Below, one piece after another: positions 1-6,428 of a DNA stretch of 14,833 bases. Made by a program: the position numbers and the translations under genes. The notes beneath the pieces are model-generated. The model did no database searches and was not told where the DNA came from. It saw only the letters and a program-made list of their open reading frames with translations. Position 1 is the stretch's first letter; the number at the start of each line of letters is the position of its first letter. The stretch comes from Candidatus Bathyarchaeota archaeon (lineage in GTDB: Archaea > Thermoproteota > Bathyarchaeia > TCS64). The stretch lies in the NCBI GenBank assembly GCA_026014515.1, contig JAOZIG010000241.1:1-14833 (forward strand). Direction: 5' to 3'.

Positions 1-316
1 GGAGAAAAAAGATTTCAGAAAAAAATACCCCAAACTCTCAGAGGAGCTGGAGCAAGGCGTAGGTAAAGCTGAAATTGATTTCGAGGTCGAGAAACCCAAG
101 CCCAAACGAAAATTCGCTGGCTACGACCCTGACATCATAGATTTTATCAGACGTTGCACAAACGAGACACAGGCGCTAGAAATCATCGAGTATATGAAAA
201 ACAGGGAAGAGATCACCCCCGAGGAAGCAGAAAACCTCTGCAAACAGCTTGAGGAACAGGGACTCAGGAGCTTTGGTAGAAAGAAAGACCCCGGCTTTTA
301 TGAGCGTGAAGGCTGA
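1..316 (+). CDS. Small charged archaeal protein, DUF2095-like (5' end outside window)
   Basis: An open frame runs in from the left edge (first full codon at base 2) to a TGA at 314-316, giving about 104 visible residues with no plausible in-frame start near the edge, so the 5' end is missing. The product is soluble and very rich in Lys and Glu. It opens with FRKKYPKLSEELEQG, then a linker with KPKPKRK, then a helical part (YDPDIIDFIRRCTNETQALEIIEYMKNR) and a C-terminal helix ending in LRSFGRKKDPGFYEREG. The 'FRKKYPKLSEELE' opening resembles the archaeal protein family DUF2095, whose function is unknown; that assignment is from memory of the family pattern. No catalytic motif is visible. The next gene on the same strand lies 43 bases away behind its own TATA box, so it is probably a separate transcript. 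Confidence 0.6.
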   Translation, partial: EKKDFRKKYPKLSEELEQGVGKAEIDFEVEKPKPKRKFAGYDPDIIDFIRRCTNETQALEIIEYMKNREEITPEEAENLCKQLEEQGLRSFGRKKDPGFYEREG

Positions 317-324
317 TCAGGAAA

Positions 325-331
325 TTTATAT
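325..331 (+). promoter_or_regulatory. TATA box of the 56-residue membrane protein gene
   Basis: TTTATAT centred about 32 bases before the ATG at 360. This is the distance expected if transcription starts at or just before the start codon, and no Shine-Dalgarno sequence is present between them. Confidence 0.45.
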
Positions 332-359
332 CATAGAATTTGATACTCTGTGAACTGAA

Positions 360-530
360 ATGAGCCAGATTCGCAATATCTTCGTATCCATAGTAGCCTT
401 AATTATAATCTACTTCTTCGTGAGAACCGCGAACATGATGGGGGCGCCCAACATTTTCACCATGGTGGCTGGACTCATGGTCTTGATGATCCTCTGGAAC
501 GTGACACGAAGACTAATCAGAGGATACTAG
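360..530 (+). CDS. Small two-helix membrane protein
   Basis: ATG at 360, TAG at 528-530, 56 residues. Two hydrophobic stretches are clear: about residues 7-21 (IFVSIVALIIIYFFV) and about 31-47 (NIFTMVAGLMVLMILW). They are joined by a short loop (RTANMMGAP) and followed by a basic tail (RRLIRGY), which would favour a hairpin with the C terminus in the cytoplasm. I recognise no family. Support comes from a clean open frame with membrane-protein composition, a TATA box about 32 bases upstream, and a T-rich stretch shortly after the stop that may also serve the next promoter. A second unrelated two-helix mini-protein lies nearby on the other strand (897-1082). Function is unknown. Confidence 0.6.
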   Translation: MSQIRNIFVSIVALIIIYFFVRTANMMGAPNIFTMVAGLMVLMILWNVTRRLIRGY

Positions 531-550
531 CCCTCCCCTCGGGTTCCTGT

Positions 551-560
551 TTTTATATTT
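551..560 (+). promoter_or_regulatory. TATA box of the 583/598-888 gene
   Basis: TTTTATATTT, centred 27 bases before the GTG at 583 and 42 bases before the ATG at 598. The run of T just upstream could also end the preceding transcript. Confidence 0.4.
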
Positions 561-597
561 AGATGCATTATAATGTCTGCCGGTGTGTGCGATAAAC

Positions 598-888
598 ATG
601 GCGAATAAACTGGTAAGACCTAAGTATACGTTTGAGGAGGCTTGGCGTTTTCTATACCGCTACGGAACAATATACCTCCAGTTAAATGATGGTCCACTGG
701 TGGAGGTAAAAACAGGCGTCACAAAGACAGACACTGGGCTAAAAAACATCATCAGGTTCCTTGAGGATAAAGACGAGGTTTTACGCATATTTGGTCGCTG
801 CTGGGATACACATGAGGACTGCGAGGAAGAGATAGATGGGTACAGGGACGCCTTGATCAGCTATATTGATACAGCGTACATTGAGTAG
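598..888 (+). CDS. Unrecognised small soluble protein
   Basis: 96 residues from the ATG at 598; an in-frame GTG at 583 would add five (MCAIN). The TATA box at 551-560 is 27 bases from the GTG and 42 from the ATG, so the start is genuinely ambiguous. I prefer ATG because the sequence after it (MANKLVRPKYTFEEAWRFLY) looks like a normal N terminus. The protein is mixed alpha/beta and acidic at the C-terminal end (DTHEDCEEEIDGYRDALISYIDTAYIE), with two Cys close together (RCWDTHEDC). There is no signal peptide, membrane segment or motif I can name, and I recognise no family. Its stop lies 8 bases from the stop of the convergent membrane-protein gene. Confidence 0.6.
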   Translation: MANKLVRPKYTFEEAWRFLYRYGTIYLQLNDGPLVEVKTGVTKTDTGLKNIIRFLEDKDEVLRIFGRCWDTHEDCEEEIDGYRDALISYIDTAYIE

Positions 889-896
889 TTTCTATG

Positions 897-1082
897 CTAT
901 TGTATCTGCTCTGGGTACTGGGTTCTACGGTTACTCCATAGATAGGCTGCGAGTATGAAGAACAGTGAGGGCACAACTATCCAGAGGTATCGATCAAGAT
1001 ATCCTTCAGCGATTAACGCAAACACTATGATACTTAAGAAGAAGATGGGCATCTCTCTTCTGCTTCCACTGAGAATTCCCAA
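897..1082 (-). CDS. Small two-helix membrane protein
   Basis: 61 residues from a TTG start (complement of 1080-1082) to TAG. Two hydrophobic segments are visible, about residues 12-25 (PIFFLSIIVFALIA) and 33-48 (LWIVVPSLFFILAAYLW), separated by EGYLDRY, with a polar basic tail (SNRRTQYPEQIQ). The TTG start is supported by GGTGG seven bases upstream and a TATA-like CTATAATTAAC (1116-1125) about 38 bases upstream. An alternative is the ATG at 1052, which gives 51 residues starting just before the first helix. No family is recognised. It lies 77 bases downstream of the DinB-like gene on the same strand and might share its transcript. Confidence 0.5.
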   Translation of the reverse strand: MGILSGSRREMPIFFLSIIVFALIAEGYLDRYLWIVVPSLFFILAAYLWSNRRTQYPEQIQ

Positions 1083-1089
1083 GTATTAA

Positions 1090-1094
1090 CCACC
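1090..1094 (-). promoter_or_regulatory. Ribosome binding site supporting a TTG start
   Basis: GGTGG on the minus strand, seven bases before the TTG at 1082. It matches part of the archaeal anti-Shine-Dalgarno complement and favours the longer reading of the small membrane protein. Confidence 0.35.
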
Positions 1095-1159
1095 AATGAT
1101 CAAACAATCAACGAGTTAATTATAGTTATGTGTAACAAACAAAGAAGGATACGTTTGGT

Positions 1160-1663
1160 CTATTTCTTTACAACGGTCCACTTGATCCGGGGTATATCGC
1201 GTCTACGAAGCTCAGCGTTCAACTCACCGAAATGCTGCCTGTAATGCCCAAGAAGATACATGATACGCCCAAGAAGCGTGGGACCAGTCCAAGGAAACTT
1301 CTCCTCAGAAACAAGCATATCAGTCATGGTTAAACCCCCAAGCCACGCGTAAATCTTGCCACAGACCTCCTGATGGTACTCTAGCATTTGCTGTTGGTTG
1401 GGAAGCTTCTCAGCGGGAATATGACCTGATTCTGGGTCGATACCATATCGGTTTTTCCAGACGTTTCCAGGGGGAGTGTCAGTTGTATAGTAGTCAGCTG
1501 CCTCGATTGCGTGGAAAACCAGTCTAGCCGGGATGAGATAGTCGATATCGCCACTCTTCCAGTGGGTTTCTGGTATCTGTTTTATCGCCCCCTCGTACAT
1601 GATAAACATCAGTCGGTATTCCTCTACGAGAGTATCAGCAAGGCGTTCATCTTCAGCAGTCAA
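1160..1663 (-). CDS. DinB/YfiT-like four-helix metal-binding protein
   Basis: 167 residues, the usual size for the DinB superfamily. The family's three-histidine metal site can be placed at H51 (in LVFHAIEAADYY) and the C-terminal pair H140 and H144 (LLGHYRQHFGELN); the last helix with HxxxHxGELN is the most typical part. Known DinB/YfiT proteins are divalent-metal-binding four-helix bundles that include thiol transferases, hydrolases and stress proteins, so the substrate cannot be read from sequence. The start is TTG at 1663, since no in-frame ATG exists before residue 19. It is supported by a TATA box about 34 bases upstream, implying a leaderless message. It sits alone among accessory genes, transcribed away from ychF. 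Confidence 0.75.
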   Translation of the reverse strand: MTAEDERLADTLVEEYRLMFIMYEGAIKQIPETHWKSGDIDYLIPARLVFHAIEAADYYTTDTPPGNVWKNRYGIDPESGHIPAEKLPNQQQMLEYHQEVCGKIYAWLGGLTMTDMLVSEEKFPWTGPTLLGRIMYLLGHYRQHFGELNAELRRRDIPRIKWTVVKK

Positions 1664-1692
1664 AACTAATCACACAAGGCTTTCTAAGGACA

Positions 1693-1702
1693 CTATAAAA
1701 AC
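1693..1702 (-). promoter_or_regulatory. TATA box of the DinB-like gene
   Basis: GTTTTTATAG on the minus strand, centred about 34 bases from the TTG start at 1663. The spacing matches four other starts in this window and implies little or no leader. Confidence 0.45.
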
Positions 1703-1765
1703 ATCAACCCAGAAACAGTCCAAATACTATCTTAAACCACTATAACACTAGAATGACTGACTCCT

Positions 1766-1780
1766 GTTGGCTAAAATCGT
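1766..1780 (+). repeat. Left copy of 15-base direct repeat (ghost start of ychF)
   Basis: GTTGGCTAAAATCGT, identical to 2928-2942 where it holds the TTG start and first codons of ychF. Here it reads TTG GCT AAA ATC GTT (MAKIV) and then stops after four more codons. It lies just beyond the 3' end of the cyclase gene. A TATA-like TCTTAAA sits about 34 bases upstream. Confidence 0.7.
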
Positions 1781-1807
1781 TTTATTTAGGTTTTAGGCTT
1801 ATTATAA

Positions 1808-2869
1808 TCAGGTTTCATAGAATCTTTTGAAAACGTTGCATATTGCATAGGTAATCCATTGTCGATCTTCTTTTGCCTTCTCGGTATTGATTCTCTTGGT
1901 GTTTATCTTGTAACTGGAATCCCATAATCCATCATCACGCTGATTTTCAATAAACCACTCAAGCCCCTCTGCTACCCTAGGATGTTCAATAGAAAAACCA
2001 ATTAGTGATAACGAATCAAGCCCCATCAATAGATTATTCCACCAGAAAGGATACTGGAATCTTACCCAGTTATCCGCTGCTTTATATGTGTTGTAAATAT
2101 TGGGTTTGAAGAATCTGGAGGCAAGTAATTCTCCAGCTCTGTAAGCCTCTTCAGTATGCATGTACTCTGGGTGACAGGCAAAGGCTCTGAGAGTCATCCC
2201 AGTAATGAGGTTACATGAAATACTGGTCCTATTGAAGGGAAGTATTTCTCCAGAATGTGAGGATAGTCTTGATACTTCATCCCAGCCTAGCCCTTCTGTG
2301 AGTAAGGGATGTGCCCATCCACCATCGTCATTCTGAATAGATAACAACCATTCTATGCAGTGATGTATCCTTGAGTCGCTGGTGTATCCAGCTTTGATGA
2401 GGTGCTCAAGGATGAGAGCGTCATAGTGTGGGTGATATTGATTTGCGTATATTCCTCTTATGTCGCCTTCCTCTGTTTGGAGACTGAAGATATATTCAGC
2501 GGCTTTTTTTATGGCTGGGTGTGACTTGTCGAGGTTGTATTTTCCTACGAGTATTCTTAGTCGTTTGAAGGTTTCTAGGAGGTTGTAGTTTACGTCTGGA
2601 TATTTATCCGGGTATTTGCCCGGGTATTTCCATGATCCATCGTTTTCTTGTTTTTTGAGGAGTTTCTGTGGTTCTGGTAGATTCCAGAGATGGATTGGTG
2701 GTTCTTCTTGTATGTCCATTAGGTTTCGTTTTGTAATGTATTGTATTGCTTTATTTTTTGAATTTAATAATGACTCAATCGGATTATGATTGAACGTTTC
2801 AACCCAGTCCATACTATTATCGAAAATACAGTGATGCCATGATAAAACCATCGAAAAATACGGTTTCAT
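1808..2869 (-). CDS. Prenyltransferase/squalene-cyclase-type alpha-alpha toroid protein
   Basis: 353 residues from ATG 2869 to TGA. At least four QW-like repeats, the signature of the terpenoid cyclase/protein prenyltransferase fold, are visible: LKKQENDGSW (71-80), FSLQTEEGDIRG (128-139), LLSIQNDDGGW (175-185) and FIENQRDDGLW (306-316). Two aromatic-rich stretches (ANQYHPHYDALILEHL and NWVRFQYPFWWNNLLMGLDSL) could line a hydrophobic cavity. It is roughly half the length of squalene-hopene cyclases, and I see no DXDD catalytic acid motif, so cyclase activity cannot be claimed. Residues 81-92 are three KYPx units in tandem. No signal peptide or membrane segment is apparent. The gene is visibly richer in A+T than ychF beside it and is bracketed by an exact 15-base direct repeat, suggesting acquisition. 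The reaction is unknown. Confidence 0.7.
   Translation of the reverse strand: MKPYFSMVLSWHHCIFDNSMDWVETFNHNPIESLLNSKNKAIQYITKRNLMDIQEEPPIHLWNLPEPQKLLKKQENDGSWKYPGKYPDKYPDVNYNLLETFKRLRILVGKYNLDKSHPAIKKAAEYIFSLQTEEGDIRGIYANQYHPHYDALILEHLIKAGYTSDSRIHHCIEWLLSIQNDDGGWAHPLLTEGLGWDEVSRLSSHSGEILPFNRTSISCNLITGMTLRAFACHPEYMHTEEAYRAGELLASRFFKPNIYNTYKAADNWVRFQYPFWWNNLLMGLDSLSLIGFSIEHPRVAEGLEWFIENQRDDGLWDSSYKINTKRINTEKAKEDRQWITYAICNVFKRFYET
2594..2629 (-). repeat. Three in-frame 12-base tandem units encoding KYPx
   Basis: Codons for residues 81-92 of the cyclase-like protein form three diverged 12-base units, each encoding Lys-Tyr-Pro followed by Gly or Asp, directly after the first QW-like motif. This is probably a local slippage expansion. 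Confidence 0.6.
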
Positions 2870-2892
2870 GTAACAAGCACATTTAGATACTG

Positions 2893-2903
2893 TATTAAAT
2901 TAG
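2893..2903. promoter_or_regulatory. Shared divergent TATA element, ychF and cyclase gene
   Basis: TATTAAATTAG on +, reading CTAATTTAATA on -. Its centre is about 32 bases before the TTG of ychF (2929) and about 29 bases before the ATG of the cyclase gene (2869). The near-symmetrical element could serve both directions in a 59-base divergent gap. No other good TATA box is seen there. Confidence 0.4.
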
Positions 2904-2927
2904 AATAGTTATTGATTGATGATATCA

Positions 2928-2942
2928 GTTGGCTAAAATCGT
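2928..2942 (+). repeat. Right copy of 15-base direct repeat (start of ychF)
   Basis: Exact second copy of the sequence at 1766-1780. It covers the TTG start and first five codons of ychF. The match ends at a mismatch on both sides. Confidence 0.7.
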
Positions 2943-4140
2943 AGGATTGGTCGGAAAAGCAAACGTCGGAAAAAGCACATTCTTCGCAGCAGCAACCCTC
3001 AAACCAGTCGAAATCGCCGGGTTCCCATTCACAACAATCAAGGCAGATATGGGTGTCGCCTACGTCAGAACACCATGCGTCTGCCAAGAAATGGGTGTAA
3101 CAGACAACCCCCAGAACAGTGCATGCGTAGATGGAATAAGACTCATTCCCGTAGACCTCATCGACACACCCGGATTGATACCCGGCGCCCACATGGGTAA
3201 AGGCTTGGGGAACCAGTTCCTAGATGAGGTACGCAGAGCAGACGCGTTGATTGTAGTAGCAGATGCATCAGGTATGACCGATATCAACGGACAAGTATGC
3301 GACCCCTTGACCCATGACCCCATTGAGGATGTTCAGATGTTTGAGAACGAGTTCGATCTCTGGTTGACGGCTCTCATCAAGAAGGACTGGGATAGGATCA
3401 GCCGCACAGCCCAATCAGTCAAGGAACACATAGCCAAACACATGGAGGAAAAACTCACCGGACTCGGCATCAACAGGTACCAGATCACACAAGCGGTAAA
3501 CAATGCGGGACTAAACGGTTTCAACAGCGCCAACTGGACCGATGAAGAGTTCAACCAGTTCATAGTACAACTACGAAAGACCAGCAAACCCCTCATCGTC
3601 GCAGCAAACAAAGCCGACAGAGAAGGCGCAGACGAAAACGTTGAACGAATAAGAGAGGCAGGATACCTCGTGGTTCCTACTTGCGCTGAGGCAGAGTTAG
3701 CGCTACGAAGGGCAGCGGAAGCAGGACTAGTAGACTATACACCGGGAGACAAGGACTTCAAGATCAATAACCCTGAGAAGCTCAACAAGAGCCAACTAGC
3801 AGCACTGGAGAGGATACGTGAGAAGGTATTCCAGAAATACGGTGGTACCGGGCTCCAAGAGGTACTTAACACAGCATTCTACAGCCTACTCGACATGATT
3901 ACAGTGTACCCGGTGGAGGACGCTGAGAAGCTGACAAACCATCAAGGACACGTATTGCCTGACTGTTTCCTAGTGCCCAAGGGTACTACTGCTAAGCAGT
4001 TTGCTGGTGTGATTCACACTGAGCTCGCTGAGAGCTTTATTCACGCTATTGATGCTCGGAGTAAGCGCCGGCTGGGTGATACCTATATCTTGGAGGATAA
4101 TGATATCATTCAGATAGTATCAGCAAAATCAAGGAGATAG
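2929..4140 (+). CDS. ychF: Archaeal YchF/Obg-family GTPase with C-terminal TGS domain
   Basis: 403 residues, the usual length for archaeal YchF-like GTPases (MJ1332 type). Motifs in order: P-loop GKANVGKST (9-17), switch region FPFTTIKADMGVAYV (32-46), G3 DTPG (79-82) followed by LIPGAHMGKGLGNQFLDEVR, and G4 NKAD (227-230). A C-terminal TGS domain ends in RLGDTYILEDNDIIQIV. The canonical NKxD predicts guanine specificity, unlike bacterial YchF, which prefers ATP through a changed G4 motif. Family members bind ribosomes and are linked to translation and stress. An insert after switch I carries C50, C52 and C66; from memory, relatives usually have a fourth Cys where this one has Asp59. The start is TTG at 2929, fixed by the conserved MAKIVGLVGKAN opening; no upstream in-frame ATG exists. 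It is likely leaderless. The serA-like gene follows 5 bases after the stop, so the two form an operon. Confidence 0.9.
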   Translation: MAKIVGLVGKANVGKSTFFAAATLKPVEIAGFPFTTIKADMGVAYVRTPCVCQEMGVTDNPQNSACVDGIRLIPVDLIDTPGLIPGAHMGKGLGNQFLDEVRRADALIVVADASGMTDINGQVCDPLTHDPIEDVQMFENEFDLWLTALIKKDWDRISRTAQSVKEHIAKHMEEKLTGLGINRYQITQAVNNAGLNGFNSANWTDEEFNQFIVQLRKTSKPLIVAANKADREGADENVERIREAGYLVVPTCAEAELALRRAAEAGLVDYTPGDKDFKINNPEKLNKSQLAALERIREKVFQKYGGTGLQEVLNTAFYSLLDMITVYPVEDAEKLTNHQGHVLPDCFLVPKGTTAKQFAGVIHTELAESFIHAIDARSKRRLGDTYILEDNDIIQIVSAKSRR

Positions 4141-4145
4141 GAGAT

Positions 4146-5066
4146 ATGGCTAAAGTCATAATATGCGACCCCATCCACGAGGACGGAGTCAAGATGCTCA
4201 AAGACGCAGGACTAGACGTAACACTAGACACCGAAGTCACAGCAGAAGACCTACTACAGAAGATAGGTGAATACGATGCAATGGTCATCAGAAGCCGCAC
4301 CACAGTAACAAAAGAACTACTGGACGCGGCAACAAGCCTCAAGGCAATAGCAAGAGCAGGAGTAGGCTTGGACAACGTAGACCTACCCTACGCCAAAGAA
4401 AAAGGAGTAGAGGTTTTCAACAGCCCAGAGGCACCATGCAACGCTGTTGCGGAACTCGTATTGGGTATGATGTTCAACATGGCACGTATGATCAGTGAAG
4501 CCGACGCAGGCATGAAGCAGGGTAAATGGGAGAAGAAGAAGCTCACCGGGTTTGAGATTCAGGGTAAGACCCTTGGTATCATTGGCTTCGGTAGAATAGG
4601 TTATACATTGGGTAAGAAGGCAAAGTGTCTCGGTATGCGTGTACTAGCCTTTGATGTCGCCATGGATAGGGTAAGGGGATTCGTTGAGGAGATAGGCGCA
4701 GAGGCAGTAGACCTTGATACGCTTTACGCGGAAAGCAACTTCATCACAGTACATGTACCCCTACTACCCCAGACAAAGCACATGATAAACAAGGAAGCCA
4801 TAGCCAAGATGCGTGACGGCGTCCATCTCATCAACGCGGCTAGGGGAGGCGTCATCGACGAGGCAGCCCTCAAAGAAGCACTGGACTCTGGAAAGGTTCA
4901 GGGTGCCGCGCTGGATGTCTTTGAGCAGGAGCCCAAACCAGATGAGGAGCTTGTCTGTAGACCTAATGTTATCTGTACGCCCCATATTGGCGCGGGTAGC
5001 GTTGAGGCGCAGATTGGTAACAGCACTGTTGTGGCTGAAAAGCTGATTAAATTCTTTAATTCTTAG
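4146..5066 (+). CDS. serA: D-3-phosphoglycerate dehydrogenase-like D-2-hydroxyacid dehydrogenase, short form
   Basis: 306 residues, with substrate- and NAD-binding domains only; the C-terminal ACT regulatory domain of long SerA proteins is absent, as in other short archaeal and bacterial forms. The Rossmann loop is GFGRIG (147-152), with D170 placed to bind the NAD ribose. The catalytic set of the D-2-hydroxyacid dehydrogenase family is present: R233 (NAARGGVIDE), E262 (DVFEQEP) and H280 (TPHIG). RAGVGLDNVD and NSPEAPCNAVAELVLG are typical of phosphoglycerate dehydrogenase, which oxidises 3-phosphoglycerate at the first step of serine synthesis. Glyoxylate or hydroxypyruvate reductase activity is a less likely alternative. 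The ATG lies 5 bases behind the ychF stop, with AGGAGATAGGAG just upstream as ribosome binding site, so it depends on the ychF promoter. A T7 run follows the stop. Confidence 0.85.
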   Translation: MAKVIICDPIHEDGVKMLKDAGLDVTLDTEVTAEDLLQKIGEYDAMVIRSRTTVTKELLDAATSLKAIARAGVGLDNVDLPYAKEKGVEVFNSPEAPCNAVAELVLGMMFNMARMISEADAGMKQGKWEKKKLTGFEIQGKTLGIIGFGRIGYTLGKKAKCLGMRVLAFDVAMDRVRGFVEEIGAEAVDLDTLYAESNFITVHVPLLPQTKHMINKEAIAKMRDGVHLINAARGGVIDEAALKEALDSGKVQGAALDVFEQEPKPDEELVCRPNVICTPHIGAGSVEAQIGNSTVVAEKLIKFFNS

Positions 5067-5067
5067 C

Positions 5068-5074
5068 TTTTTTT
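5068..5074 (+). terminator. T-run terminator after serA
   Basis: Seven consecutive T immediately after the TAG stop, followed by another TTTT a few bases on. Archaeal termination commonly uses T-runs without a hairpin. Confidence 0.5.
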
Positions 5075-5097
5075 ACTGTTTTATCCAGAAATCTACT

Positions 5098-5115
5098 CAT
5101 ATCGCATGCGATATG
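5098..5115. promoter_or_regulatory. Perfect 18-base palindrome, candidate operator
   Basis: CATATCGCATGCGATATG is identical to its own reverse complement over all 18 bases. It ends one base before the TATA box of the flavoprotein/glycosyltransferase unit, the place where an archaeal regulator would cover the BRE/TATA region. The site is suited to a dimeric helix-turn-helix protein. The regulator is unknown. Confidence 0.55.
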
Positions 5116-5116
5116 G

Positions 5117-5126
5117 TTATATTTTA
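5117..5126 (+). promoter_or_regulatory. TATA box of the flavoprotein/glycosyltransferase unit
   Basis: TTATATTTTA centred about 33 bases before the ATG at 5154. It supports that ATG and excludes an upstream in-frame ATG at 5106, which would place the promoter inside the gene. Confidence 0.5.
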
Positions 5127-5153
5127 GTCATTTATTGTGTTAATAACAAAAAA

Positions 5154-6428
5154 ATGATAACCATAATAGGTGCCGGTCTCGCAGGGCTCAGCGCAGCATA
5201 CCATCTAAACAAGGAATACACAGTACTGGAGAGAGACTCCAAAGTGGGAGGACTCTGTCAAAGTACAACCATAGACGGTTATGTCTTTGACTACGCCCCA
5301 CACATCCTATTCACGAGAACCCCTTACACCAAGGAACTATTCCACAATCTTCTCGGAGACAACCTGCACACCCAGAACAGACGAGCCTACATCTACATGA
5401 ACGACACCTACATCAAGTACCCATTCGAGGCAAACCTCTACCCCCTCCCAGACGACATCAAACAGGAATGCATACAAGGCGTCATAGACAAACCAACCCT
5501 AGAACCCACTAACTTCCTTGAGTGGATACAAACCACAATGGGCTCTGGAATAGCCAGACACTACATGGTACCCTACAACGAGAAAATATGGAAATACCCA
5601 CTGAACAAGATGAACACCGAATGGATCAATGGCAGGGTACCAAGCCCCAGCGTAGAGGAGATGCGCAGAGGAGCAACAAAACCAACACAGATGGAATATG
5701 GTCCAAACGCTGAGTTCTGGTACCCCAAACACGATGGAATCGGGGCACTCGCAGACAGTCTAGCAGAGAAGATACCGGTCAAGCTCAGAACAGAGGCAAC
5801 ATGGTTCACACCCACCATGGATGGCGTTGAGACCCTGTACATTGAGGACTTTGAGGAAAAGACATTATACTCTGAGAAGGTGGTTTCATCGCTTCCACTA
5901 CCTGAAGTAATCAACATGATGGATGATGTTCCGGATGCTGTGCAGAAGGCAGCAGATAAACTCGTCTATAATAGCTTGGTCTGTGTGATGGTAGGCGTCA
6001 AGCGTCCACATATAACGGATAAGCACTGGCTCTACTTCCCTGAACCAGAACTCATATTCAACAGGATCAGCTTCCCCATGAACTTCAGCAAGTACACCAC
6101 CCCAGAAGGCTGCAGCAGCATACTGGTGGAGGTAACCTATAGGGATAAGGAACTGGACCTTGAGGATACCAAGAGGAAGGTGCTGGAGGACCTTGTCTCG
6201 ACTAACCTCATAACGGAGTCTGATGAAATAACGGTATGTGAGGCTGTAGACTTCAAGTACGCCTACGTAATATACGATCTAAATCACAATGAAAACGTGA
6301 AGGTTATAAATGACTACCTTGTTGCCCATAATATAATACCAATCGGTAGATATGGGGAATGGGAGTACTACAACATGGATAAAGCTATCCTCAGCGGAAA
6401 ACAAGCAGCGGAGGCACTAAACCAATGA
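5154..6428 (+). CDS. FAD-dependent oxidoreductase, UDP-galactopyranose mutase/protoporphyrinogen oxidase-like
   Basis: 424 residues from the ATG at 5154. The N-terminal Rossmann motif GAGLAGLSAAYHL (GxGxxG at 6-11) with E26 as ribose-binding acid is followed by KVGGLCQS (30-37) and GYVFDYAPHIL (42-52), typical of UDP-galactopyranose mutase and protoporphyrinogen-oxidase-like flavoproteins. The middle YNEKIWKYPLNKMNTEWINGRVPSPS also fits this group. The C-terminal GRYGEWEYYNMDKAILSG is the second FAD-binding motif; its YGEWEYYNMD resembles the equivalent segment of UDP-galactopyranose mutases. There are no membrane segments. Its stop overlaps the start of a glycosyltransferase (ATGA), so a sugar-nucleotide or glycolipid substrate is more likely than a tetrapyrrole. 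True mutase activity is not proven. The unit has its own promoter with a palindrome against the TATA box. Confidence 0.75.
   Translation: MITIIGAGLAGLSAAYHLNKEYTVLERDSKVGGLCQSTTIDGYVFDYAPHILFTRTPYTKELFHNLLGDNLHTQNRRAYIYMNDTYIKYPFEANLYPLPDDIKQECIQGVIDKPTLEPTNFLEWIQTTMGSGIARHYMVPYNEKIWKYPLNKMNTEWINGRVPSPSVEEMRRGATKPTQMEYGPNAEFWYPKHDGIGALADSLAEKIPVKLRTEATWFTPTMDGVETLYIEDFEEKTLYSEKVVSSLPLPEVINMMDDVPDAVQKAADKLVYNSLVCVMVGVKRPHITDKHWLYFPEPELIFNRISFPMNFSKYTTPEGCSSILVEVTYRDKELDLEDTKRKVLEDLVSTNLITESDEITVCEAVDFKYAYVIYDLNHNENVKVINDYLVAHNIIPIGRYGEWEYYNMDKAILSGKQAAEALNQ

Noticed and set aside
1664..1807. Possible tRNA or small RNA gene in the gap between the DinB-like and cyclase genes.
   Set aside because: The sequence is AT-rich, with no cloverleaf, no GTTCRA-like loop and no stable hairpin; it is explained by a promoter, the ghost ychF start and the 3' flank of the cyclase gene.
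2866..3192. A Cys-rich open frame on the minus strand opposite the start of ychF.
   Set aside because: It lies entirely antisense to the well supported P-loop region of ychF; the Cys-rich composition is a by-product of the complementary codons.
5106..5153. Upstream ATG extending the flavoprotein by 16 residues (MRYGYILVIYCVNNKK).
   Set aside because: The extension covers the TATA box and touches the palindrome, and the family's N terminus begins directly with the Rossmann strand (MITIIGAG), so the ATG at 5154 is preferred.
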